From Angiostrongylus vasorum (Eukaryota > Nematoda > Chromadorea > Rhabditida > Metastrongylidae), in NCBI GenBank assembly GCA_018806985.1, contig JADANN010000400.1, forward strand, positions 1,054,001-1,118,000: a DNA stretch of 64,000 bases. Reading direction: 5' to 3'. Below are positions 21,886 to 33,300 of the stretch, piece by piece. The notes below the pieces were generated by a model. It searched no databases and was not told where the DNA came from. It saw only the letters and a list, made by a program, of their open reading frames with translations. The position numbers were made by a program, and so were the translations under genes. The first letter of the stretch is position 1; the number at the start of each line of letters is the position of its first letter.

Positions 21886-23380
21886 TAAAAGTATTACAAC
21901 TAGGATTCTTCCAGTACAACAGCAATTGCGGCGAGTGGGAACAACTTACGATTGGTCCACCAGTCAATCAAGGACTGCATAATGGGCGGATCTCTGTTTC
22001 TTTGTTGAAAGTGTTCATTGCTATTTTCAAAAGCCACTACCAAGAAAACAATTTTCACCTGAACAACATTGTTTCTCGAGCGTCTCCTTCAGCATAGCTG
22101 TCATCTGCAGTTTTTTTCAAAGTGTTACTGGCCGCATTTCACTTCTCAAGCATTTTCTGAAGAAATTCGTCAATTAAAGAAAAGTGTCTCCGGAGACGAA
22201 AAGGCCGTTTGTCATTAGGTGCTATTAGCGACGATTATTTTCCTTTTTCTGCAGTTTGGTGGAACTCATGGACTTTTCTCCGAATCAATACTTCTGAAAT
22301 TGTTTTTTGCTTGTTAGTTCCAATAACAGACTCCATTTATCTCATACGTAAGACAGAATATTTACTCATTGTCGTGTGACTTTACAAGTAAGCTGAAATT
22401 TTAGACGTTGGCACTCTACTTATCTACATCTGCTTGGCGGGACCGTCTAACATTTCATAGCCCTGTCAGTTTTTAAATTTCTCTGAAGCAATATTGTTAG
22501 TCGTTGTTTAGGTTAACTTTTTAAAAAGAAGCATTTATTTTTAGGGATAATCAAAGAGAGGTTCAGACTTTATCTAACACATAACGCTAGGGGCCTTAGT
22601 TTTTTCGTCGAGAAGTTTCGAATGCTTTTCAATTGGCCTAGTGGCCAATGGATATCTGTTCCTAACAAATTCCCTTTTTCGAATCTAAAGTTGTCTGGCA
22701 CGAATTTTTCGGCAAGATTCGCAAATTTTTCTGGCTTTCATCCCAATCGTGAAGTTGCATGTAATCTGAAATACATTGGTTTAGTATTCAAGGTAAACAA
22801 TATTTTTCGAGTCAAATGCATTCCCCTCAATACATGTCAGGCGTCGTAGCTTAAGAACAGGTACACCACTTTCTTGCATTCAGTTAATGGATGATTTCGA
22901 TTAACATTTGGAAGAAAAACATCCTAGTCGAGCCCTTATATTTTACTACTTGTACATTTCGATAGAAGATTTTGCATCTGAAATTTCCCATCCACAGTTT
23001 GTTTCTTTGGTGTTTCAGCATTGCGATATATGAAGAGGGTTTCGAATTAACATTCTATCATTTTCTAACGCTCTTGCCCAAAACTGCCGTTGATTTCGAT
23101 CCAAGTCAAAATTTTCAAGCGAATACCGTAGGTTTGTCCGAACCTTGGTGTGCGTGCGTCATTATTTGTACGTCTCTCTTGCGTTAGGGCCCATGGGACG
23201 CTTCGTATCCCAAAGATGAGCAATTCGTCACATAATCGTTATTGGATTATGAAGCATTCTCATCTTGTCTATAGGCTGTACTTCGGGAATAATTGTAGGG
23301 ATAGATCCACGTCCACACCGCTTCACGAGTGAATCTGTCTGCGTTGACCAACGATGATCAGAGCGTAATAACTTTTTATT
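21886..23380. other. Intergenic, nothing recognised
   Basis: 1.5 kb of AT-rich DNA with short unremarkable frames. Confidence 0.4.
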
Positions 23381-23399
23381 TACTGCCCATTCTTTTTCT

Positions 23400-23545
23400 A
23401 TGGCAGGGTATAATGTGAAGGGCCCTGAAGGCGCGGTGGTGAACGCGTTAATCGCTCGGAAAGGGTAATATCGTGTTCGATCCCCATTGTAAAAACCTGC
23501 GCTCCGGAGTTTTGCAAATATCTCAGCATTAATCAAAGTGTCTTA
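23400..23545. repeat. Half foldback element with box-B-like centre
   Basis: GGCGCGGTGGTGAACGCG (A-box-like), GTGTTCGATCCCC (B-box-like), then GGAGTTTTGCAAATATCTCA, the right inverted end of the foldback family. The left end is absent. Confidence 0.45.
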
Positions 23546-24213
23546 TTACAGCTTCTATGGTCAAAGTGGAATGACGTCCATGTTTGAATTTGATTTCAAC
23601 CAACTAGTTCACAGGAATTTTCTCCAATGCTGAAGCTAACTGGGCTTTAAAGTGTGTCATGACAATTTAGGAGATACCCGAAATGAAATTTTCTTGAAAG
23701 AACGAATCCAATATTACCCACTAATCAACGTTTAACTTTTATATACCCCCTAATAGACAGCAAATAAAAGTTAAACATTGCAATTTCGACTACACCTTCA
23801 GCTAAACAGAGTTCACTGTCGGTTTGTGCTTCCCAGGTCATTCCCGTTAATGGGTGATTGCTGATGGAACCGCTAGAGTAAAAATGGCTGAGAGAAAGGC
23901 AAGGCAGGTTTATCGGTTGGTGTGGTAGCTAACACGTGAGCTCCCGGTAATCATGATCACGTGTTCGAAGCCCAACTGAGGCTCCGACTTTTGCCATATC
24001 TCGACATGCATGCGGTTATATTACGCTATCGTCATCCGAATTTCAATACAACACCTATACATCAAAGACAAAAACGTAAATGACTTGTTAAGCAATTTAG
24101 CCATCATTGGAAAATATTGAATCGTCATTCCACTTGATAACAGCAGGTTTATCATCATTTGTTTTCATATCTTGAAGCTGAAAGGTCAGTTCATTCGTAT
24201 ATGTGTTACATGT
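23546..24213. other. Intergenic with a weak foldback-related fragment
   Basis: A tRNA-like GGTGTGGTAGCTAACACGTG and GTGTTCGAAGCCC at about 23,915-23,980, followed by TTTTGCCATATCTCGACATG, resembles the foldback family. The rest is unremarkable. Confidence 0.35.
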
Positions 24214-24488
24214 TAAAAAAAGACAAGTTCTGGGCGTTGATCAATCCCGGAGGGAAGCGGCATGGATTCCATCTCATTAAACATCGATACAGGTCATTGA
24301 ATGCATATCTGGTCTGTACAATGACTTGCAGTGACCTAGCGATGTATTGACTCAGTGCTGCTATCGTTCCAGACAAGTCTAATAACAATTTGCCCACCCC
24401 GGAAAGATGGAAGGTTTGGTGGGCCTGAGGAGCTGGATCGATCTTATGTGTACTATAAGACCCCCCTAACCACTGTGCTACACCCGCA
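24214..24488 (-). repeat. SINE family A, copy A2
   Basis: Full-length reverse copy: the 3' end GGGCGTTGATCAATCCC at left, the core CCAGACAAGTCTAATAACAA, and the head with TAACCACTGTGCTACACCCG at right. It points head-to-head towards copy A3 across an AT microsatellite. Confidence 0.7.
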
Positions 24489-24588
24489 TGTATATATATA
24501 TATATAATACATATATATATATAATACATATATATATATATAATACATATATACACGTGCATAATTGATATACATAATAATAATAATG

Positions 24589-24628
<40 letters not shown>

Positions 24629-24668
24629 GCATAAACAAACATAGAATGTCTATATATTTGTATATATA

Positions 24669-24703
<35 letters not shown>

Positions 24704-24705
24704 GA
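24489..24705. repeat. (TA)n/(ATAC) microsatellite
   Basis: Long runs of TATATA with short interruptions between two opposed SINE heads. The 'Tyr/Ile' frames through it are artefacts. Confidence 0.9.
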
Positions 24706-24710
24706 ATAAA

Positions 24711-24857
24711 GGGCGCGTGTAGCACGGTGATTAGAGGTACCCTGCAATACACATAGGTTCGATCTCGCGCCCCAGGTTCACTAATCCTTCCCCCCTCCGG
24801 AATCGGCAAATTGGTATCAGACCTATCTGGGAGGAAGGGTAGCAGCAATGGCTCGAA
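24711..24857 (+). repeat. SINE family A, copy A3 (3'-truncated)
   Basis: Head GGGCGCGTGTAGCACGGTGA with B box ATAGGTTCGATCTCG and a full core (ATTGGTATCAGACCTATCTG). It stops abruptly before the family-A body. Confidence 0.65.
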
Positions 24858-24949
24858 CGCAAGTGAAAGAGTTAATCCGAAACTACTTACCTAGATGAAC
24901 GGCCAGTGACAGGAGTCGCTGCTGGAAAAACATCAAACCGAAGAGCAGA

Positions 24950-25075
24950 ATTCTTCGTGGAGATGCCAGAGAAAAATATATGGTGCTCAATGAGTCCCTA
25001 AAATGAACGCAACCCACTGGGATGCGCTCGCGTCCAACAGGGGACAAATTGGGACTTTATTTGCGTCCGTTCTAT
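24950..25075 (+). mobile_element. RTE 3'-end remnant
   Basis: GGAGATGCCAGAGAAAAATA and CCCACTGGGATGCGC correspond to the RTE C-terminal region that reads EERxxAQRVPRAxRTHWA in the longer copies. It is a decayed fragment of about 125 bp. Confidence 0.4.
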
Positions 25076-25756
25076 TACCTTGACAATCACCTGAATGACT
25101 ACAGTTCATTTTCGACTGTGGTGACAGAGTTCTTTTCATTCTACTCTAGTTTCCCCTGAGTACATTCCAATTTAGCACGCTTTGTAAATTTCGTTATTTT
25201 CTTCCTATGGGGTTTTCTTACGAACGGTCTTGAACAGTGAATGTAGATGATGTGGGAAGGATCGACTTCTTCAGTGGAATCCCTACCTATTCAATTTTTA
25301 TATGATCTACCTGTAAATATTGTACAGATCAAGGCATGTTTGTCACTCGATTCGCTGTCTAACATCCATCAAGGTGTTCGGATTTACCTGCTGGTTTGGC
25401 TGCCTCTTGAGGTCTTGCCTTTTCCCAGAATGTCGTTGAATTCTTCCGTTGATTTCTCTGTAATTCCCGAAGAGCTTTGCTAAAGCTACCTTACATCTGA
25501 ACCATAGGCAATGTAATGCTTTTGTTGACCGGAAGAAACCGTTTCTAGATAAATTGTGCCACGCTACAATTTGCTGACCGCTTTACGGGTGTTCTCGCTG
25601 GGAAAAAATGAAATGCTCTAACAACCACATGTCTATTATGAAGACTTCTAACCACCATGCTACGTGACCCTGCAACAATTATATAAACAAAAAACTAAGG
25701 AAAAACGAAAAAAATGCGAAAGGAGTGTTTTAAGAACTCTTCACTAGGGTGTTGCC
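25076..25756. other. Intergenic, nothing firm
   Basis: A - frame around 25,390-25,485 (reading near LRELQRNQRKNSTTFWEKAR) ends in a GT dinucleotide and looks exon-like, but I find no partner. A tRNA-like box near 25,610-25,670 may be a SINE scrap. Confidence 0.3.
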
Positions 25757-25824
25757 ATACATATACATACTCATACACATATTCATACACATATACGTAT
25801 ACCTATACATATACATATAGACAC

Positions 25825-25868
<44 letters not shown>

Positions 25869-25935
25869 TACATATACATACATGTATATATACATACACA
25901 TACACATATACATATGCAGACATACACATACACAT
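25757..25935. repeat. (CATATA)n/(TA)n microsatellite
   Basis: CATATA-type repeats with a central TA run, directly adjoining the 3' end of the RTE element to the right. Confidence 0.9.
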
Positions 25936-28900
25936 ATCACCTGTATCATCTGTAGTCCCGTTGATCGTCGAGCGACTCGAGGGGGGCGCCAGTAAATCTT
26001 CCACTTTTTCCCTGTCGCGTGCAAGAGCAGCCCAGTGGGTTCTGCTCGGTCTAGGGGACCCGTCGAGCATCATATCTTTCTTCTAGTCTTTTCGTGAACA
26101 ACCTTGACCAACGAGTCGGTGGTCTTCCGACAGTGCGTTTAACATTACGAAGGATCCAGTCACTAACGGCTCTTATACATCGGTTGTCATTCATACACAT
26201 CACCTGTCCGGCCCACCTTATCTTCGACTGTTTAGCGCACAGAACGGCACCTTTAATTTTCGATCGTTGACGCAGGTCGAAGCTTCGGATCACTTCCCTT
26301 GCTTGCGTGACGTGGGATACTCCCTAGCATCGTCCTTTCAACTGCGCGTTCAATAACGCCGAGTGATTTTTCATCCTGTTTACGCAGCGGCCAGGTTTCT
26401 AACGCATGCGTTAACGCAAGAAGCACTATTGAGTCGAAAAGGTAGGCACAGATTCGAGTGTGCTTTGTCTTCTCCACTACATCCTCAATGCTCTTGAAAG
26501 CTCCCCAAGCCGCTCGTTCCCTTCTGCTCAGCACTGGAGCTAGGCCTTTCATCAAATTGATTTCCCGACCTAGATGGATATAACTGGAGCATTCGGAGAT
26601 ATTCGTTCCGTTGAGAATGAATGGGACATGTGAAACCAATCCGTTCATCATGAACATCGTTTTTGTGAGATTTAGTTGAAGACCAGTCTTTCCACAGGCG
26701 TTATCAAAGTCGGCTAGCATGAGTTCCGCTTGGCTAATGATTGGTGTTAAAAGGACCATGTCATCAGCAAAGCGAAGATGGTGTAACTGCCGACCATCGA
26801 TTTTCACTCCCTATATTGTCCCATTCCTATGTTCGCATGATGTTCGGGAGGGTGGCGGTGAATAGTTTTGGCGAGATAGTATCACCTTGCCTAACTCCTC
26901 TTTTGACGTCATTGACGTCAATATTAATATCGTTGTAGAATGATGATATCTTGGTTGTGAAATTTTTGTACAGCTCACGAAATATCTTTATGTACTGAGT
27001 AGGGACTCCCTTGACTATCAAGGGCTTCCATGACAGCTTCTATCTCAGTTGAGTCAAACGCCTTCTTTAAATCGATGAACGTGAGACAGAGCGGTCTTTT
27101 GTACTCTTGCGATACTTCAATGAGTCTTGTTATCGTGTGGACGTGGTCCATCGGACTAAATCCTTTTCGAAACCCTGCTTTCTCACATGGCTGTCTTTCG
27201 TCCAGTGTTCTGTCAATCCTGTTTAGGATGACTCGAGTGAAAAGTTTGTAGACGACAGACAGCAAGCAGATTGTGCGATAGTCGTCGATTTCGTGTAGGC
27301 GACCTTTCTTGAACAATAGCACGGTCTTGCTGGTCTTCTACAAAGTGCGGGAATTGCATCCAGACAGATAACGTGTCAAAAGCCGAGCCAGTGTGTTTAC
27401 GAGGACTGACGGAATGTTCTTCAGGTGTTCAGATCCTACCCTGTCCAGACCTGGTGATGTTCGATTTTTTCACCGACGAAATGGCATGTGGGATTTCGGA
27501 AGGGGGAGCCGGTGGTGCAACATATCCATCCTCCTTTATTTCATATGACGGAAGGTGGACGTGGCTATCGAAGAGATCTGAGTAGTATTCGTGAATGATT
27601 TTCTCCATTGCCTTTCTGGACGCTGTAACTGTTCCGTCTGGGTTTTGGAGAGCAATCATCTTGGTCTTTTAATTGGCGAAGCTTCGGTGGGCTTTGCGAA
27701 TGCTTTTTGCACCCTCTGCAACTTCGACCATTACTGCTACTCTTCTCTCTTTAAAATCTTCTTTTATCTCCTGCCTGCAATGTTTTTGTAGGTTCGGACG
27801 TTACTTCGCGGTCCTGCAGCTCGTGCGATTCCAAGCTGGCGTATCAGCTCGAGTTTTCTGGAGACAGACGCCTCTTGGTAACTTTCGAACTCTCAGCTTT
27901 CATAGCGCTAACGTGAAGATGTTGAATGTGCCGATCGTATTCCTCGTCGGTGTTATCGGCAACGGCATCTTCCCACAGCCGACTAATGAATTGAATAAGT
28001 CCCAGTTTGTGGTGGTTCTGAGACTTCGGTCTTTGAATTTACCGGCTTTTTTTCTCCTTTGCGCGAGAAATATAATCTTGCACGAAGAAGACGATGGTCT
28101 GATCCCGTGCAGAATTTTGGGACAACACGACATCCGTTAGGCAAAACTTTCTATTTACTATGATGTGGTCTATTTCGTTATGGTACTCTCCACTGGGAGA
28201 CTCCCAAGTCCAGCGTTGAGGGTGCGGCTTCTGGAATTGCGAGTTACCAAGGATGGTCTTGCTCGCCATGACACACTCAGATAGCCGCTCACCCTGTTCC
28301 CTCCATTCTAATCCGTACGTCTCAAGGTGACGTTCTTCAAACGTTCTTCTCGGTCCAATCTTGGCGTTGAAATCTCCAATAATGACCTCGGAGAATGTAT
28401 GATCTCCTTTGTAGAACTTCTCCAAGTCCATATAGAACGCTTCGACTTCTTCTTCGTCATAGTTTGATGTCGGCGCGTAAACGACGAAGATTGTCAGAGC
28501 CGGTATTGATCCACATCTTCTTAATCGCAAACGTCCGGTTCAGGGTTGTTAGTTGTGCAAATGAATCAATGTTCATGACCAAACTCGTGTTGATGAGAAC
28601 GCTGACGCCACCGGCTCCTCTGCTGTCGCAAGTTCCGAGGAACAGTTCTTCTCAAGTGTCATAGACGGCGTTGAATGGGTGGCGTCGTCTTGTCTCGGCC
28701 AGGCCGAAGACGTCGTACCGTATCCTTCTTGTTTGCATAGGCATCTTCTATCGAGGACTCGGATGCAAGTGTACATGCATTGTAGGTACAGATCGTCACC
28801 TTGGCTCTCCGTGATCCAGGCAGCTTCCATTGGCCCTGAGATTTTAGCAGCCTCTCCGTACTCTCCTAACGCTGCCGAATTGGGGGCTCTTTCGTAGTCA

Positions 28901-29103
28901 GGGGGAATGAGGTCCATTACAGAAAGTATGTGCCAAATCAACGTAGCAGAAACAGGGAGTCAATCACCTGAATCTACCTGCGTCTCAGGGAAGCAAAGGT
29001 CGCTTTTGCTCCGTGATTAACCCCCTTTCCTCTACCTGCGGACGCGCCACGTAGCCTCGCGACTAACCGGCTATCGGAATCTCTCATACTACGGCGATCC
29101 GTG
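25936..29103 (-). mobile_element. RTE non-LTR retrotransposon, nearly full length
   Basis: About 3.2 kb on the - strand with both RTE domains. The apurinic-type endonuclease runs at about 28,040-28,940 ([37 protein letters not shown]). The reverse transcriptase runs at about 26,250-27,660 (LTRVILNRIDRTLDE, FIDLKKAFDSTE, GVRQGDTISPKLFTATLPN, RFADDMVLL), followed by the RTE C-terminal region IRWAGQVMCMNDNR (about 26,190). A non-coding 5' leader lies at about 28,945-29,103. The frame is broken at several points, so the copy is not autonomous now. In life it would nick DNA and copy its RNA at the target. Both ends abut CATATA-type simple sequence. Confidence 0.9.
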
Positions 29104-29150
29104 GACATATACATCTACATATACATATACATATGTATATACGTATAGAT
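29104..29150. repeat. CATATA-type simple repeat at the RTE 5' end
   Basis: Short run of TACATATACATATACATA at the outer 5' edge of the RTE copy, similar to the repeat at its 3' edge. Confidence 0.75.
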
Positions 29151-30290
29151 ATACACAAACAAGAAAACATTATTCGAGAGTTTCTTCGAGGAACATTTAC
29201 ATATTTAACATATATGTACTTGGCACACCTACTCACACCCACATATACCCGCACACCCGCGTTATCCCATCGTCCTCTTAGTTCACTTCTTCACCTTTGT
29301 AATGTGGAAATCAGTTTATGGATCAGTATTCAGCGAATTTTGCCATTTATGGAAGGTTCAAGTCACATTTTATGTTCACTATTTTTTCTTAACTACTCGT
29401 TCATAAACGATTTCTTCAAATTGGAAGTGCGAGTGAATGAAGCCCAATCATGATGTAATGGCTTCAGACACACTAAACAATTGTGCGTAGCAAACAGTTG
29501 TATAGAAACAAATTGACTTCTCCCTATTTTTAACTCATAGAATATGCGGTAAAATGCGTTCCCACCTCATTTCGAATGCTTGAAACCTTAACAACTACTA
29601 TTCATCTAATTAAACATGAGTCCAACACCTCTTTGTGTTTATTCAATTGTTCTTGAATGGCATTTGCAACAATTTTACGTGCATTTATATTGTTTTACAA
29701 ATCTCTGAAAGGGGTAATTTGGCTTTTCTTGTTTTCATGACCCGTCGGAAATCGTCCTTTGCATAATCTTTAATCTGGTTGCTGATAAACTTATAGAAGG
29801 AACGCCTCGGTTGTATAGTAGGAACCGCCTCAGTTATAGGAATTGCTGCCGTTCAAGAAGAACCTTAAAAGGGCTGGCGACTAATGATCCTCTAACACGG
29901 TTATTTCGGGAATCCAACGAAAACATGGTCTTTTTCCATTTATCATCCCAGTGAATGGCGGCAGACACTCAAGCTGAAGCCAAAACTGCTTCAAACGGGG
30001 GACAGATTAAGAGAGTGAGAGCTACCAAATAAGTATCTAGCTGTGAGCAACAACATTTTTATCAATCATTACAGCTTTCATCGCTTACCTGTTTCTCTGT
30101 TTATGTTCGTTCTTTATACGAAATTCTTCATAGATTTCGATATTCATTTCATCTTCCACTGTAGTTGCATCACCCAATTTTCCGAACTACATGTCATCTT
30201 ATAAAAATCATGCATATTTATTGTCTTTAAGTCGAAGTGGTGATTTTTGACAAAACAAAGCCTCAATATATTTATCGTGACTGATTTCAG
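29151..30290. other. Presumed upstream region of the receptor gene
   Basis: AT-rich sequence with no repeat recognised. The receptor promoter should lie here, but I cannot identify a TATA box or binding sites. The first coding exon is preceded by a strong acceptor at 30,283-30,290 (GATTTCAG), so a 5' UTR exon or trans-splicing is likely. Confidence 0.35.
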
Positions 30291-30313
30291 AGTCTTCTAT
30301 ACCACAGCCATTT

Positions 30314-33300
30314 ATGGAACAGAATTTGAATGGAGTTGAATATGACTACGAATCGAACACCACCGACTGCACATATCTAGTCAGCTAAATGTTTTCTATC
30401 GTCATGAAAACCATTTTTTCTTAACGTCATAGGTAGCGTAAATGTGATGTGCACATCATAACTAATTGATCAAATGCATGAATAAATCAATCAACATAGC
30501 AACTGATCTTTATAATGCGTTCATTAGAGGATAAAAGACAAAGCGTTAGACATCGATCAATCCTTTAGGGATGAGCTATGCATCGTATCAAGCCAGTCAT
30601 TTTATCCTTTTAGACAAGTCTGGTACCAGTTTTCCAAACCTGGAGCGATCGAGAGCTTGTTTAACCATTGCGCTAAAAGCCTCCTCCTTAATAATTAAAA
30701 GCAATGTTGTGAGGAACTCTTTTTAATGTATTTCCTAACAAAAAATGACCCATAGTTCATTGGCTTCTCAAATTTAGAGGTGCCTTTTTTCGGATGTTGG
30801 TGGACGAGAAGCATGTGTTCTTTGAACAATTATTTGAGTTAGTTGTTTTATTGGTATTGAACAATGTTCGCCATGGAATAAATAATGAGTTTCTGCTTGA
30901 TATGCAAAAAGAACTAATAGGGCGCGTGTGGAGCAGTGGTCGGAGGCGCCCTGCAACACGCACGTGGAGTCGATCCCCGCGCCTATGGCCCACCAAGTCC
31001 TCCATCCGTCCGAGGTAGGCAAATTAGTATCAGACTTGTCTGGGAGGATGGCAACACTGGCTCGATACATCGGTAGGCTACCGCGAGTCATTATAAAGGC
31101 CAGATATGAATTCAATCATCTCCAAACGATGTTTAATGAAGTCGTGTGCATGGCGTATCCTTTATGGATTGATCAACGCCGAGAGCTTTTTATCTTTTTT
31201 ATGCAAAATAATAATGCTGAATCGGTCAGTAAAAAATACAAAGAATGTTATTTTTAAAACGTTTTTAGACATATTGGAATGTTATCATTATCAACGATTC
31301 GCCAGCAAATGTTTCATAGATCCGGTGTGAAATGCCTAACAATAACAACAAACCAAAGAAGTCTTGCATTAACCGAGAATGACAAAAAGAATTAACAGAA
31401 TATTTTACAGTTAATATATGTAACTTATCTTCCAGGGAACCGAGCATGTCGAGGTGAAGATCTACTTGATCGGTGTGTTCGCCACTTTCATCGCCATTCT
31501 CTCGATCATCTTCAACACATTCTTTACTATAGTGTTTCTAACAAATGAGTCCATAAAGTATCAAGAACTTCCATCTTTCTGAATTCTAATGAATAGTAAA
31601 TTTCTCATCTCAGCTTTATAGGAAATCTTCCGTGTTCTATTTTGGCATTTTGGCTGTGATAGACACAATAATGGCGGTGAATTACATCGCTGTGATGTCA
31701 TTACCGGTTTGTTAGATTTCAGCAGTTCATACATCCCCTTCTGTGTTGATGCTTCGTTATCATTCTCTTAAAATTTTTCTTTAAGTATTCCCGCAGTTGA
31801 CATAGCATTTTGTGCTCAAGCTATGTTACTCAAATTCATGACATAGATAAGTAAGAGACAATAACCAGCCTCCATCATTGACTAGCTTCACATTATTGAC
31901 ATCACGCATATACATTTATGAAAATGATAACACTGACATCAGTGTTAACTACTGCCTTTTATAATTTTTTCACGGCAGGGTATGATGTGTGGTCCAACCA
32001 CAACGATGCTGAGATATTTGTAAAACTCCGAACCGCAGGTGTCTGCGGTGAGGAACAAACGCGCTGTAACCCTTTTCGGGGGCTAACGCGTTCACCACCA
32101 CAACATGGGACAACTGTTAGCATGACACCATTCATAACGAATTCTCGAAGAACCGGTCATAAATAGTGTCTTATTGTGTTCGCTTCATCGTAGTATGATG
32201 ACGTGATAAATGATGACGATTCATTTCACGGGTAGCCGACTCATGAAGCCGAGATCGCTGTCATTTTTATTCCCTATGTCCTCCCTTTTTAGAAGTGAAC
32301 AAGGGTATTCCGAGGCAAATAAAATGGAATGATTAGGTCATGAATAGTTTTGGTAACAAAATATTACTGAAGCGCTTATAAAGCATCTACCAAAATGTCT
32401 GTATAAAACGCTGTTTTTGAACTTGTCATATTCATTGTTGCAACAGAGTAGTAGGGCCATGGAAGTTCCTTAGTTGCCTTTACAAGCGATCAGACATAAA
32501 GGATCGATTACGAAACCTTTATACAGTCAATACTTTAATAAGGAACTCGGCTAGCAATTATGGATCACCTGTATCAACCTAGTCCCAGTGATCGTCGAGT
32601 GACTCGAACGGGCGCCAGTAAATCCTCCACTTTTCTCTATTGCGTGCATGAGTGGCCCAGTGGGTTCTGATCGCTCTAGGGACTCGTTGAGCACCACGCC
32701 TTTCTTCTAGGCTTCTCGTGAAGAACTCTGTCCAACGTGTCGGTGGTCTTCGTGCAGTACGTTTGACATCCCGAGGAATCCAGTCACTAAAGGCGCTTTT
32801 CCATCGGTTGTAGTTCATACACATTACATTATCCGGTCCAACTTATCTTCGACAGTTCGGCGTATAGAACGACATCTTTGATTTTTTGACCGTTGAGGCA
32901 GGTTGGAGCTTCGAATTCCTTCACTTCCTTCTGTGACAAGGGGGTACTCGTAGCATCGTCCTTTCGACTGTGCTTTCAACAACGTTGAGTGACTTTTCAT
33001 CTTTCTTACGCAGCGACCAGGTTTCTGACTCATACGGTAGAGCAGGAAGTACCCTTGAGTCGAAAAGGTGGGCACGTAGTTGGCTGTTGTTTGTCCTGTT
33101 CACCACATCCTCGATGCTCTTGAAAGCTCTCCATGCTGCTCGTTTCCTTCTGCCCAGCTTTGGAGCTAAGTCGTTCAACATGTTGATTTCCCGACATAGA
33201 TAGACATAACTGGAACATTCGGAGCTATTCGTTCCGTTGAGCGTCAGTAGGGCATACGTAGCCAATCCGTTCCTCATGGGCATCGCTTTTTATGAGATTT

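Noticed and set aside
24453..24848. Tyr/Ile-rich reverse frames
   Set aside because: They run through TA and ATAC simple repeats and a SINE head.
25714..26073. Tyr/Thr/Ile-rich frames on both strands
   Set aside because: Simple CATATA repeats joined to the RTE 3' end.
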